The position numbers were made by a program, and so were the translations under genes. A model generated the notes under the pieces. It had not been told where the DNA came from. It was given only the letters and a program-made list of their open reading frames with translations, and searched no databases. Shown here in pieces: positions 1 through 7,944 of a stretch of 30,223 nucleotides of DNA. How positions within the stretch are numbered: the first letter of the stretch is position 1; each line of letters opens with the position of its first letter. Source of the DNA: an uncultured Paracoccaceae bacterium (lineage in GTDB: Bacteria > Pseudomonadota > Alphaproteobacteria > Rhodobacterales > Rhodobacteraceae). The DNA is taken from positions 1-30,223 of the forward strand of contig CAKZNY010000140.1 of assembly GCA_937132145.1 (NCBI GenBank). The letters run 5' to 3'.

Positions 1-1
1 C

Positions 2-661
2 GATGTGGCCGGCTTTAACGCGATCAGTGATTCGCTGTCTTTGGGCCAGGCAACTGTTACAGTTGCATCCGCTGGTGCCGAGCAGATCACCGATTTGTTG
101 ATACAGATGAAAGAAAAAGTTGTTTCTGCGACTGGTGAGAATGTTGACCACACAAAAATTGCGGCCGACGTTACCGAGCTGAAAAACCAGATCACATCGG
201 TTATTGCGGCGTCCCAGTTTAACGGCTCTAACCTGCTTAATTCTTTGGGTGGTGATATGACTATTCTTTCATCTCTTGACCGGGATGCTGCTGGTGTCGT
301 CACGGCGAGCAATATCACTGTTTCTTCAGTGGATTTCCAGCTTGGCCTTGACCTTACCACCGTCGATGTTTCAACGTCCGCTGCTGCGGATACGTCATTG
401 GCGGCAATTGAAGCGCTCATCCAAACAGCCGTCGATGGTACGGCTGCACTGGGTGCTTCGCAGAAGCGTATTGAGGATCAGGGCAACTTCGTTTCCAAGC
501 TAACGGACGCTATGAAATCCGGTATCGGCGCACTTGTTGACGCGGACATGGAGGCAGCTTCGGCGCGCCTTCAGGCTCTACAGGTCCAACAGCAGCTGGG
601 TGTTCAGGCGCTGTCGATTGCGAATCAGGGCGCTCAGTCCATCCTGTCGTTGTTCAGGTAA
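2..661 (+). CDS. fliC: Flagellin, 5'-truncated by window edge
   Basis: Structural subunit of the flagellar filament, exported through the flagellar secretion channel. The reading frame is open to the left edge (a GAT codon at base 2), so the N-terminal D0/D1 helices are missing and the GTG at base 5 is only an internal Val. The visible 219 residues show the end of the N-terminal helical region (a QFNGSNLL motif), a short variable domain, and the C-terminal coiled-coil/D0 region ending in QALSIANQGAQSILSLFR, which is typical of flagellins. The variable domain is short, as in many alphaproteobacterial flagellins. A hairpin terminator follows directly, and the flaF/flbT regulator genes come next, which fits a flagellin locus. 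The symbol is generic, because paralogues elsewhere cannot be excluded. Confidence 0.93.
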   Translation, partial: DVAGFNAISDSLSLGQATVTVASAGAEQITDLLIQMKEKVVSATGENVDHTKIAADVTELKNQITSVIAASQFNGSNLLNSLGGDMTILSSLDRDAAGVVTASNITVSSVDFQLGLDLTTVDVSTSAAADTSLAAIEALIQTAVDGTAALGASQKRIEDQGNFVSKLTDAMKSGIGALVDADMEAASARLQALQVQQQLGVQALSIANQGAQSILSLFR

Positions 662-668
662 TGCAATA

Positions 669-701
669 GATTCGGGCGGGACCGTCTCGCCCGAATTATT
701 T
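669..701 (+). terminator. Rho-independent terminator after flagellin
   Basis: A stem with arms ATTCGGGCG (670-678) and CGCCCGAAT (688-696) extends inward by a G-U, a G-C and an A-T pair to a CCG loop (682-684). It is followed by a short T-rich stretch (TTATTTC). It begins eight bases after the flagellin stop, so it probably separates abundant flagellin mRNA from the downstream flaF transcript. Confidence 0.75.
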
Positions 702-751
702 CATGCATCACCCACCTGATTGAAAGTCGGGTAGTAACAGGAGAACTCTGA

Positions 752-1129
752 ATGAACATCGCGGCTCTTGCGCGCTCTGCATACTCGGATGCTTCAGCAC
801 CGATCAAAACCGAACGTAGCACAGAATATCAAATTTTTTCGCAGATCACACATCGATTAACCAAGACCTCAACGGAGGATATTACAAGCTTTATCGACTT
901 GGCCGAGGCAATTCACGAAAACCGGCGACTTTGGACGATACTTGCATCCGATGTCGTGGACAAAGAAAACGGCCTTCCGGCACAGCTTCGCGCACAAATA
1001 TTTTATCTGGCGGAGTTTACAGAAAACCACAGCCGCAAAGTCTTGGCTAAAGAGGCGACGGTGGACGCTTTGGTTGAAATCAACACGGCTATTATGCGTG
1101 GCTTGCGCGCTGGTGGGGCGGCATCATGA
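752..1129 (+). CDS. flaF: Flagellar biosynthesis regulator FlaF
   Basis: FlaF is a small alphaproteobacterial protein that, in Caulobacter, is required for flagellin synthesis and filament assembly and acts opposite FlbT on flagellin expression. The 125-residue product has the family's length and pattern: an N-terminal NIAALARSAY segment, a central EAIHENRRLWTILASDV motif, and helical segments around LPAQLRAQIFYLAEF. The ATG has a strong AGGAGA ribosome binding site at 739-744. The gene follows the flagellin and its stop overlaps the flbT start by four bases (ATGA), which implies translational coupling. The flagellin-flaF-flbT order supports the call. Confidence 0.93.
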   Translation: MNIAALARSAYSDASAPIKTERSTEYQIFSQITHRLTKTSTEDITSFIDLAEAIHENRRLWTILASDVVDKENGLPAQLRAQIFYLAEFTENHSRKVLAKEATVDALVEINTAIMRGLRAGGAAS

Positions 1130-1527
1130 GCGGGTTGGTCATTAAACTTCGTCCATCAGAGCGCATTCTGATCAATGGTGTCGTTGTCCAAAACGGGGAC
1201 AGGCGTGCCAAGTTGAATATCCTCACTCCAAACGCAAATGTGTTGCGGTTACGGGATGCAATTCACCCTGATGATGTCAAAACACCCGTAAAGCGGGTTT
1301 GTTACATCGCCCAAATGATTTTGGCTGGCGAGGCAGACCCGGTTAAAGGGCGTGATCAACTATTAAGCGGTATCGAGCAACTAAGTCAGGTTTTTACCGA
1401 CCCAGACAGCAGAATGCGGTTGGATATAGCCACAGAGAACGTTGTAAATAATAAAACGTATCCAGCCCTGAAAGCTTTGCGCGGACTGTTGAGCCGTGAG
1501 CAAAGGCTAATGGAGCGGGCCTTATGA
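1126..1527 (+). CDS. flbT: Flagellin mRNA translational regulator FlbT
   Basis: FlbT binds the 5' leader of flagellin mRNA in Caulobacter and lowers its stability and translation when the hook is incomplete. The 133-residue protein starts SGLVIKLRPSERILINGVVV and has the family's RLRDAIHPDD and RVCYIAQMILAGEADP segments. It overlaps flaF upstream and the DUF1217 gene downstream, each by an ATGA quartet, so the three genes form one coupled unit. The flagellin leader it would act on lies outside the window, so no target site can be examined. Confidence 0.93.
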   Translation: MSGLVIKLRPSERILINGVVVQNGDRRAKLNILTPNANVLRLRDAIHPDDVKTPVKRVCYIAQMILAGEADPVKGRDQLLSGIEQLSQVFTDPDSRMRLDIATENVVNNKTYPALKALRGLLSREQRLMERAL

Positions 1528-2357
1528 ATGGATTTCAACCGATAGTTCCTCAAACCGGTTATGTCGGTTGGCGATTTCTTGAGCGAACTGCGGAAACGCA
1601 GCGTTTGACTTTTGAAAAATCGCCAGAACTGTTGCGCGATCTGGAGTACTTCAAAGAAAACATTAGCAAAGCCACTACAGCCGAGGATCTCGTGAACGAT
1701 CGTCGGCTGTTGAAGGTTGCGCTTGGTGCTTTTGGCTTAGGAGACGATCTTAATAAGCGCGCGTATGTACTAAAGGCCCTCGTTGAGGGAACGGATGCGG
1801 ATGATTCTTTTGCAAACCGGATGGTAGACAAGCGGTATCAGGACCTCTCGAAGGCATTCGGGTATGGAAATCAGTTTGGAGCGCGTGTTGCGCGATCAGA
1901 TTTTGTTGAAAGCATTATAGCCCCCTACAAAGTTCAAAAGTTTGAAATCGCAGTCGGAGAGAGCGATTCGTCAATGCGTTTTGCAATGGTTTTTATTCGC
2001 GAAATCGGCGAATTTGCAAACTCTGATAACGCCGATGGCTCCGCGTGGTTCAAAGTAATGGGTAACCCGCCGCTGCGCAAAATTTTTGAGACGGCGTTCG
2101 GATTACCAATATCATTTGGTCTGTTGGACGTTGATAAGCAACGTGATATATTTCGAGAAAAATCCAGACAACTTTTTGGCGATAGCTCCCTTGCGGTTTT
2201 TAAGGAAAGCGAGAACGTTGATAAAATGTTACGAACATTTTTCGTGAGAAAACAGATATCCGAAAATTATGGAGCAAATGTTCCGGGATCAACCGCGTTA
2301 ACGCTTCTTAGGAATTCCGCTGCTGGTATGGCCAGTTTCTTTCAGTCTCGTTTGTAG
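1524..2357 (+). CDS. DUF1217 flagellar-cluster protein, function unknown
   Basis: A 277-residue protein of the DUF1217 family, found in flagellar clusters of Rhodobacterales and Rhizobiales and without an assigned biochemical role. It opens with FQPIVPQTGYVGWRFLERT, the usual family start, and repeats of a helical pattern follow, for example LVNDRRLLKVALGAFGLGDD near residues 57-77. There is no signal peptide or membrane segment. The start overlaps the flbT stop by four bases. Base composition falls in the 3' part: bases 2221-2280 are about 30% GC, well below neighbouring genes. The link to flagella is by position and family. A role in export or in hook/filament assembly would be inference only. 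Confidence 0.85.
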   Translation: MNGFQPIVPQTGYVGWRFLERTAETQRLTFEKSPELLRDLEYFKENISKATTAEDLVNDRRLLKVALGAFGLGDDLNKRAYVLKALVEGTDADDSFANRMVDKRYQDLSKAFGYGNQFGARVARSDFVESIIAPYKVQKFEIAVGESDSSMRFAMVFIREIGEFANSDNADGSAWFKVMGNPPLRKIFETAFGLPISFGLLDVDKQRDIFREKSRQLFGDSSLAVFKESENVDKMLRTFFVRKQISENYGANVPGSTALTLLRNSAAGMASFFQSRL

Positions 2358-2371
2358 CTCAAAGGTATTGC

Positions 2372-2394
2372 GGGGCGGTCAATTTGACCGGCTC
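2372..2394. terminator. Hairpin between convergent DUF1217 gene and fliI
   Basis: A perfect CGGTCA/TGACCG stem (2376-2381 with 2385-2390) has a three-base loop, and three weaker outer pairs lie beyond one mismatch. It sits in the 51-base gap between two convergent genes. Neither side has a clear T-tract, so it may be a weak bidirectional terminator or only an mRNA 3'-end stabiliser. Confidence 0.4.
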
Positions 2395-2408
2395 CAAGGT
2401 TTATGGCT

Positions 2409-3728
2409 TCAATCAGGATGATTAAGTATTTCGGTAAGCAACGTGAAACTTTCGGTAATAGTTTCCGGGCCATTTTTGGCAAAAAACAGTTCCAGCTTCG
2501 GGTACAGTGAAATCGCTTCGTCGATTTCTTCGGAGGAACCCTTCGCATATAGGCCTGTATGAATCATAGGAGCCGCTTTTTCATAAATACTCAGCATTTT
2601 TCTGGCAGCACCAATCGTCATATTTTCTTCTGGCGTAGCGCTTGCAGGCAAGCAGCGGGAAACACTTCGGGTTATGTCAATTGCGGGGAACCGCCCACTT
2701 TCGGCGATTTCCCGCTCCAAAATTATGTGTCCATCCAGAACGCCACGGGTAATATCCGCGATTGGTTCCTCCATGTCAGATCCTGCAACTAGAACGGAAA
2801 ATATGGCGGTGATGTCACCCGCGCCTTCTGGGCCAGGGCCCGCGCGTTCAGCCAAACTTGCGATCAGGTTTGCGGTCGATGGAGGAAAGGCGCGCAAACT
2901 TGGGGCCTCACCAGCTGTTAAGGCCACCTCCCGATGGGCTTCGGCAAAGCGGGTAATCGAATCCATAAGCAGTAAAACGTGTTTACCCTGGTCGCGAAAG
3001 TATTCGGCGACCGCCATGGCCGTCCAGGCCGCACGGCGTTTAACCAATGGGGATTGATCTGAGGTTGCAACAATTACTACGGCGCGTTTCATGCCCTCAG
3101 GTCCCAAAACGTGTTCCGTGAATTCTTTCAGTTCGCGTCCCCGTTCGCCGATTAACGCGATAACGACGATGTCACAATCTAGCCCCCGCGCCATTTCCGC
3201 TAAAAGTGAAGATTTTCCGACGCCGGATCCCGCAAAAATACCGATTCGCTGCCCTTGGGCGATAGGCAAAACCGTATTAAAAATCGCGAGCGAGGTGTTC
3301 AGGCGGGCCCCAAGAGATCGCCGAGTTGCAGCCTCGGGCGGGGTGCGCCGTAAAGGCACGCTCTTTTCGCCACGATAGAGGGGGCGTCCGTCCAAAGCCT
3401 CGCCGAACGCATCAATGATTCGACCCACCCACGCCTCGGAGGGGTGGATGCTATTTGTATAATTTAATTCCACCAAATCACCGATCGCAATCCCGTCACT
3501 TGGCCCGTAAGGCATTACAAGTACGTAGTTTTTTTCCAGCGCGATGATCTCTCCAGAAATGCGCGTGTTGCCAGATTTTGTGATTATAATCTGGTCGCCT
3601 ACGTGTCCGTGAACAGATAGGCCGCCAATGCGAATGGCCGCAGTGTCAACCGATACCACCTGTCCGAATCGCCGCGATGCGGGAATGGCGCGCAGGGCGG
3701 TTTGTAGCGGCTTGAAGTCAGTAAACAT
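2409..3728 (-). CDS. fliI: Flagellar export ATPase FliI
   Basis: Soluble ATPase of the flagellar type III export apparatus. It works at the cytoplasmic face with FliH and FliJ and helps deliver rod, hook and filament subunits to the FlhA/FlhB gate. The 439-residue product has the usual FliI length. The Walker A loop AGSGVGKS lies at residues 166-173, the GERGRE catalytic-glutamate motif at 194-199, and the Walker B strand ending LLLMD at 252-256. An N-terminal beta-barrel domain covers about residues 20-90. The ATG at 3726-3728 has an AAAGGA ribosome binding site. It is the only flagellar gene here on the minus strand, facing the DUF1217 gene and divergent from flgB. No fliH or fliJ is visible next to it. 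Confidence 0.97.
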   Translation of the reverse strand: MFTDFKPLQTALRAIPASRRFGQVVSVDTAAIRIGGLSVHGHVGDQIIITKSGNTRISGEIIALEKNYVLVMPYGPSDGIAIGDLVELNYTNSIHPSEAWVGRIIDAFGEALDGRPLYRGEKSVPLRRTPPEAATRRSLGARLNTSLAIFNTVLPIAQGQRIGIFAGSGVGKSSLLAEMARGLDCDIVVIALIGERGRELKEFTEHVLGPEGMKRAVVIVATSDQSPLVKRRAAWTAMAVAEYFRDQGKHVLLLMDSITRFAEAHREVALTAGEAPSLRAFPPSTANLIASLAERAGPGPEGAGDITAIFSVLVAGSDMEEPIADITRGVLDGHIILEREIAESGRFPAIDITRSVSRCLPASATPEENMTIGAARKMLSIYEKAAPMIHTGLYAKGSSEEIDEAISLYPKLELFFAKNGPETITESFTLLTEILNHPD

Positions 3729-3817
3729 GGTTAATCCTTTATTTCGGGTCTGCTTACCTTTTGTTCACACTAAATGGTTAAGAATCACCTTATGCATAGC
3801 AAGGGAGAAGCCCTAAA
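3727..3817. promoter_or_regulatory. Divergent fliI/flgB control region with two TTAACCAT motifs
   Basis: This roughly 90-base gap must hold promoters for fliI (minus) and the flgB operon (plus). ATGGTTAA, the complement of TTAACCAT, occurs at 3727-3734 (overlapping the fliI start codon) and at 3774-3781. TTAACCAT is known as a CtrA half-site in Caulobacter. CtrA control of early flagellar genes is established there and in Rhodobacter capsulatus. The copy at the fliI start may arise simply from TTAACC next to the ATG. No confident -35/-10 pair was seen. Confidence 0.4.
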
Positions 3818-4216
3818 TTGAAATTTGACATCGGAATTTTGCAGATGGCCCAGAATTTGGCGGTCCACGCATCGGCACGCCAGTCGGTCATCGCACAGAA
3901 TATCGCCAACGCCGATACGCCTGGATATAAGGCGCGGGATATGGCGACGTTTGCGGACAGCTTTCGCGAAACTGCGTACATGCGGGCGAGTAGTAGCCCC
4001 GTTCGGGCGGGGCACATCGCGCTTGGTACAGAGAGGTCAGGTGGCGATATTTTCGAGTCGGCGGAATTCGGCGCTGAATCACCGAACGGTAATACCGTCT
4101 CGTTGGAAGATCAGCTCGTGCGGGCAGCAGATGTTAAGTATCAACACGATCTGGCGCTGGGCATTTACTCAAAATCCATGAACATTCTTCGCACTGGCAT
4201 GGGCCGGATAAGATAG
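3818..4216 (+). CDS. flgB: Flagellar proximal rod protein FlgB
   Basis: FlgB is the most membrane-proximal rod subunit of the flagellar basal body, assembled in the periplasm after export. The 132-residue protein carries the rod/hook-family signature QNIANADTPGY at about residues 27-37, preceded by a helical N-terminus, and ends with the helical segment that pairs with it. The start is TTG at 3818, with a good AAGGGAG ribosome binding site at 3802-3807. No ATG fits the family N-terminus, so TTG is favoured. It heads a plus-strand run of flgB-flgC-fliE-fliQ-flgF-flgG-flgA-flgH-fliL. flgC begins ten bases after its stop. Confidence 0.95.
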   Translation: MKFDIGILQMAQNLAVHASARQSVIAQNIANADTPGYKARDMATFADSFRETAYMRASSSPVRAGHIALGTERSGGDIFESAEFGAESPNGNTVSLEDQLVRAADVKYQHDLALGIYSKSMNILRTGMGRIR

Positions 4217-4226
4217 GGAGCGCAAA

Positions 4227-4610
4227 ATGGGTGATCTTCTAAGCACTATGGCGTCAAGCGTAAGTGGCATGTCGGCACAGGCCGCCAGGTTGCGGTTGGT
4301 TTCAGAGAATATCGCGAACGCGGATACTCCGGGGTATCGCCGCAAGTTGGTTCCGTTTGAACAAATTGTTGACGGTGCAGGGGCGGTCCGAACGGGTGCC
4401 GTTCACCTCGACACCTCTAGTTTGGAGCGGGTGTATGAACCGAGCCACCCCATGGCGGGTCCGGATGGGTATTACGAGAGCTCCAATGTCAATTTAATGA
4501 TCGAAATCGCAGATGCCCGCGAGGCGCAACGGTCTTACGAGGCCAACCTGCGGATGTTTGACCAAGCAAGGCAGATGACATCGTCACTGCTTGAATTACT
4601 GCGTCGCTAG
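4227..4610 (+). CDS. flgC: Flagellar proximal rod protein FlgC
   Basis: FlgC is a proximal-rod subunit that stacks between FlgB and the distal rod. The 127-residue product has ENIANADTPGYRRK at about residues 27-40 and the C-terminal helix with EIADAREAQRSYEANLRMFDQ, characteristic of FlgC. Length is normal for the family. It lies ten bases after flgB and 13 bases before the preferred fliE start, in an arrangement typical of alphaproteobacterial flgBC-fliE operons. Confidence 0.96.
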   Translation: MGDLLSTMASSVSGMSAQAARLRLVSENIANADTPGYRRKLVPFEQIVDGAGAVRTGAVHLDTSSLERVYEPSHPMAGPDGYYESSNVNLMIEIADAREAQRSYEANLRMFDQARQMTSSLLELLRR

Positions 4611-4623
4611 AAAGGCGAAAATA

Positions 4624-4914
4624 ATGGATAAAACGGCACATATTGCGTCACAATTATATACCAACGCCCAGAATATCGCGCGCCCGACAAAGGCTGAATC
4701 GGGCGGATCGGATTTGTTTGCGCAGGTCGCGACGGATTTCATGGACACCATGCGTGCGGGTGAAGAAGCCGCCAAAGCCGGTATGATCGGCACGGCCGAC
4801 GCGCATTCGGTAGTGCTGGCGTTGGCAGCCAGCGAGTTGGCGATCGAAACGGCGGTGACGGTTCGCGACAAGGTTGTCGAGGCCTATCAGGAAATTCTGC
4901 GAATGCCTGTCTGA
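4624..4914 (+). CDS. fliE: Flagellar hook-basal body protein FliE
   Basis: FliE joins the MS-ring/export gate to the proximal rod. The 96-residue product is almost entirely helical. Its conserved C-terminal half includes SVVLALAASELAIETAVTVR and ends AYQEILRMPV, as is usual in FliE. The ATG at 4624 is preferred over an in-frame ATG at 4591, because the earlier one lies inside flgC and adds residues unlike the family. The stop TGA shares its last base with the fliQ ATG (TGATG at 4912-4916), so the two are likely coupled in translation. Confidence 0.93.
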   Translation: MDKTAHIASQLYTNAQNIARPTKAESGGSDLFAQVATDFMDTMRAGEEAAKAGMIGTADAHSVVLALAASELAIETAVTVRDKVVEAYQEILRMPV

Positions 4915-5183
4915 TGAGTGAGACCGAAATTTTTGACGTACTCCGCGAAGGTTTGTGGGTTGCGCTGATCGTTTCTCTGCCCGTTTTGGGCGTCGCGTTG
5001 CTTGTCGGAATCGTGATCGGCCTTTTTCAGGCACTGACGTCAATTCAAGAGATGACATTGACGTTTGTACCGAAACTCGCCGCGATCGTGGCCGTATTTT
5101 GGCTGTCGATGGGGTATTCTGGACAGTTATTGGTGAACTTTTACAAAGATCAGATCATCGAGAATATCACGCGCGGATATTGA
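4914..5183 (+). CDS. fliQ: Flagellar export gate protein FliQ
   Basis: FliQ is an integral-membrane subunit of the FliPQR export gate at the centre of the basal body. The 89-residue protein is of family length, with two hydrophobic hairpin segments (about residues 15-37 and 50-70) joined by the conserved QALTSIQEMTLTFVPKL loop. It begins at the last base of the fliE stop. The gate partners FliP and FliR, and FlhB, which often follow fliQ, are absent from this window. flgF follows after about 70 bases. Confidence 0.96.
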   Translation: MSETEIFDVLREGLWVALIVSLPVLGVALLVGIVIGLFQALTSIQEMTLTFVPKLAAIVAVFWLSMGYSGQLLVNFYKDQIIENITRGY

Positions 5184-5256
5184 GGAAATTTTAACTTCTG
5201 CACCTGTATAACGATTCTACTGGGCAAGAATGCCAGATATAATGGAGTTTCAGCAA

Positions 5257-5979
5257 ATGGAAACAACGGGATATATTGCGCTAACCCGCCAATCAGGACT
5301 GTTGAAAGAACTTCAGGTGGTTGCAAACAACATCGCCAATATCTCGACCACGGGTTTCCGGCGCGAAGGCGTGGTTTTTGCGGAAGAGGTGCGCGCATTG
5401 AATGCGGAGGGCGGCGGGATCGCCATGACCTCGGCACGAGTGCGGTTTACGGATGCGGATACGGGCAGCACGACCCAAACGGGTGGCATGTTTGATTTTG
5501 CGATCGATGGTCCCGGATTCTTTATGGTCGAAACACCCGCCGGCGAGCGCCTTACACGCGCGGGCAGTTTTTCCACGAATGCTGAAGGTGATCTGGTATC
5601 GATGACAGGCTATCGCGTGCTGGATTCTGGCGGTTCGCCGATTTTCATCCCGCCTGATGCTGGCAAAGTCGGCGTTGCGCAGGACGGCACCATATCTATT
5701 GGCGGCCGCCCAATCGCGCAGATCGGTATATTCGAGGTTGAAAACCCGCAAATGCTTTTGCGCGAAGATGGCGTTCTATTCCGTTTCGAGGCCGAGGCTA
5801 ATCCCGCCGAAAACTCCCGCGTAATGCAGGGGTTTCTTGAGGGATCGAATGTCAATGCGGTAACCGAAATAGCACGCCTGATAGAGGTCCAACGCGCATA
5901 CGAGCTTGGCCAGAACCTTCTTGATAGTGAGGACGAACGCATTCGGTCCAGCATTCGTACGCTCGGCCGGATTGTATAA
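5257..5979 (+). CDS. flgF: Flagellar proximal/distal rod protein FlgF
   Basis: FlgF is a rod subunit located between FlgC and FlgG. The preferred start at 5257 gives 240 residues beginning METTGYIALTRQ, matching the family N-terminus. It has a GGAG ribosome binding site at 5244-5247. An upstream in-frame ATG at 5230 adds nine residues that do not look like FlgF. The signature ANNIANISTTGF lies at about 23-34, the central domain contains DFAIDGPGFFMVETPAGERLTR, and the C-terminus has SNVNAVTEIARLIEVQRAYEL. It is followed 15 bases later by flgG. Confidence 0.95.
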   Translation: METTGYIALTRQSGLLKELQVVANNIANISTTGFRREGVVFAEEVRALNAEGGGIAMTSARVRFTDADTGSTTQTGGMFDFAIDGPGFFMVETPAGERLTRAGSFSTNAEGDLVSMTGYRVLDSGGSPIFIPPDAGKVGVAQDGTISIGGRPIAQIGIFEVENPQMLLREDGVLFRFEAEANPAENSRVMQGFLEGSNVNAVTEIARLIEVQRAYELGQNLLDSEDERIRSSIRTLGRIV

Positions 5980-5994
5980 ACAGGAGAAATCAAA

Positions 5995-6780
5995 ATGATA
6001 GCTTTGAAAATTGCAGCAACAGGGATGCTCGCCCAGCAGATGCGGGTTGAGGTGATCGCGAACAACCTCGCGAATATGAACACGACGGCTTACAATCCGC
6101 GCCGCGCCGAGTTTACGGATTTGCATTACCAGCAGATTCAACGAGCCGGGACGATAAGTGCTGCGGATGGTTCGATCCTGCCTGCGGGAGTTCAGCTGGG
6201 AATGGGCGTGAAGCCTTCGGCCATATCGATGGATGTGGCACAAGGGGCGCTGAAACAGACTGGCGGCGAGCTGGATTTAGCGATTGAGGGGGCTGGATAT
6301 TTAGAGGTCGCGCTGCCGTCAGGCGGTACCGGGTATACGCGCGACGGGGCGTTGAAGCTGACGGGCGATGGGCAAATTGTGACCTCTGCCGGGTATCCGG
6401 TCATGCCTGATATCACTGTGCCAGACGACGCCCGCGATTTGTCGATCAACGCCGACGGCGAGATTTACGCGTATTTTCAAGACCAGATTGATGCGCAATT
6501 CATCGGCCAATTGACCTTGGCGGGTTTCACCAATGAAAAAGGGTTGGAGGCAATCGGAGGTAACCTTTATCGTGAAACTGCGGCCTCGGGTACAGCGCGA
6601 GTTGGCGAGGCAGGGAAAGACGGGTTGGGACAATTTCGTCAAGGATACCTTGAGCAAAGTTCGGTCGATCCGGTTCGCGAGCTCACCGAATTGATCGAGG
6701 CCCAGCGTGGATACGAGCTGAACGCCAAAGTTATCACAGCCGCCGACCAAATGCTTAGCGCGACTACACAAATTCGCTGA
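5995..6780 (+). CDS. flgG: Flagellar distal rod protein FlgG
   Basis: FlgG builds the distal rod that crosses the peptidoglycan and the P and L rings. The 261-residue product starts IALKIAATGMLAQQMRVEVI, then ANNLANMNTTAY at about 22-33, and ends with ELTELIEAQRGYELNAKVITAADQ, all standard FlgG features. The ATG has an AGGAG ribosome binding site in the 15-base gap after flgF. The stop codon overlaps the flgA ATG by one base (TGATG), so rod and P-ring-chaperone synthesis are coupled. Confidence 0.97.
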   Translation: MIALKIAATGMLAQQMRVEVIANNLANMNTTAYNPRRAEFTDLHYQQIQRAGTISAADGSILPAGVQLGMGVKPSAISMDVAQGALKQTGGELDLAIEGAGYLEVALPSGGTGYTRDGALKLTGDGQIVTSAGYPVMPDITVPDDARDLSINADGEIYAYFQDQIDAQFIGQLTLAGFTNEKGLEAIGGNLYRETAASGTARVGEAGKDGLGQFRQGYLEQSSVDPVRELTELIEAQRGYELNAKVITAADQMLSATTQIR

Positions 6781-7205
6781 TGAAAAACCTGTTTTTGGGC
6801 ATATTTCTGCTGTTCGCATCAGTACTCGCGGTGGGTGCACAGACGGTGGTTGCCGCGCATGCAATTCGGGCGCGCAGCATTATTATGCCGGAAGATTTGG
6901 TGGTTCTCGACAAAGATACTATCGGTGGAATTGCGGATGCAGCCGATATCATAGGGAAAGAAGCGCGGGTCAATTTATATGCAGGGCGGGTTATTCGGGC
7001 CTCTGAAATCGGGCCGCCTGCAATACTGGAACGAAATCAACTGGTTATTATGGTTTACAGTATTGGACTGTTATCAATCACAGCCGAGGGCCGTGTATTG
7101 GACCGCGCAGGTGTGGGTGAATTGGTCCGCGTGATGAACTTGGATTCTCGCGTTACGGTGACAGGCCGCGTGCTGTTTGACGGTAGAGTCGAGGTCAGTT
7201 CATGA
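6780..7205 (+). CDS. flgA: P-ring assembly chaperone FlgA
   Basis: FlgA is a periplasmic chaperone needed for assembly of the FlgI P-ring. The 141-residue protein has a Sec signal peptide (about 1-20: positive MKN start, hydrophobic core, VGA-Q cleavage site). An SAF-type domain follows, with ALNA-like VVAAHAIRARSIIMPEDLV and the conserved GKEARVNLYAGRVIRASEI segment, then a C-terminal beta domain. It overlaps flgG by one base and flgH by four. The P-ring gene flgI itself is not in the window. The length fits the short alphaproteobacterial FlgA forms. Confidence 0.93.
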   Translation: MKNLFLGIFLLFASVLAVGAQTVVAAHAIRARSIIMPEDLVVLDKDTIGGIADAADIIGKEARVNLYAGRVIRASEIGPPAILERNQLVIMVYSIGLLSITAEGRVLDRAGVGELVRVMNLDSRVTVTGRVLFDGRVEVSS

Positions 7206-7936
7206 GTTCACGATGGCTTTTCGTTTTTGTATTCCTGATTGCGGGATGCGTTTCTCTTGACGAGGTCGGAAGAGCACCTGAGTTGACCGTAATCGGGCAG
7301 GGTAATGGCATCGGAATTTCTGCCGCGCGTGTTGCGATTGCGGTGCCGCCGCCGGCGATGCCAATTCAAAGTTATAGCCAAGGCTCGCTGTGGAATTCGG
7401 GACCATCGTCCCTGTTCGGCGACAGGCGGGCGCGGAATTTGGGTGATATATTAACCGTAGTGATCGAAATTGACGATCAGGCGCAGATATCCAACAGGTC
7501 GGGGCAGTCTCGGTCTGGTTCCGGGACGATGAGCATTGGGGCGTTGATGGGGTTGCCGGATTTGATATCTGGTATTTTTCCCGAAGGGACAAGTCTTGAT
7601 CCGGCCGCAAATTTTTCATCGACATCTACATCGGCGGGGGATGGCAGTGTTTCGCGCAATGAAAAAATCACATTGCGTATAGCAGCGACAGTGATCCGTG
7701 TTTTGGCGAATGGGCATCTGGTGATTAGTGGGTTGCAAGAGGTTCGGGTAAACTTTGAGCTGCGGGAATTACAAGTTGTGGGAATCGTACAGCCTGAAGA
7801 TATCTCGCGCAGGAACGAGATCACTTATGACAAAATTGCCGGTGCGCGGATTTCGTACGGCGGGCGAGGGCGAATAAGTGATGTTCAGCAACCGCGATAT
7901 GGGCAGCAGATTTTCGAAATTTTGGCACCGTTCTAG
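7202..7936 (+). CDS. flgH: Flagellar L-ring lipoprotein FlgH
   Basis: FlgH forms the outer-membrane L-ring bushing around the distal rod. The 244-residue product has a lipoprotein signal peptide with lipobox LIAGC and the lipidated Cys at residue 16. The mature protein has the family's SLWNSGPSSLFGDRRARNLGDILTV segment, the serine/glycine-rich linker, the VLANGHLVISGLQEVRVN core and the RISYGGRGRISDVQQPRYGQQ C-terminal region. It starts within the flgA stop (ATGA overlap). fliL follows after eight bases. Confidence 0.97.
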   Translation: MSSRWLFVFVFLIAGCVSLDEVGRAPELTVIGQGNGIGISAARVAIAVPPPAMPIQSYSQGSLWNSGPSSLFGDRRARNLGDILTVVIEIDDQAQISNRSGQSRSGSGTMSIGALMGLPDLISGIFPEGTSLDPAANFSSTSTSAGDGSVSRNEKITLRIAATVIRVLANGHLVISGLQEVRVNFELRELQVVGIVQPEDISRRNEITYDKIAGARISYGGRGRISDVQQPRYGQQIFEILAPF

Positions 7937-7944
7937 GGGGTGGT

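Noticed and set aside
5..661. Short flagellin starting at GTG 5
   Set aside because: The frame is open to the window edge and the flagellin N-terminal domain is missing, so this codon is internal.
4591..4914. Longer fliE from the ATG at 4591
   Set aside because: The extra residues are encoded inside flgC and do not resemble the FliE N-terminus. The ATG at 4624 fits the family.
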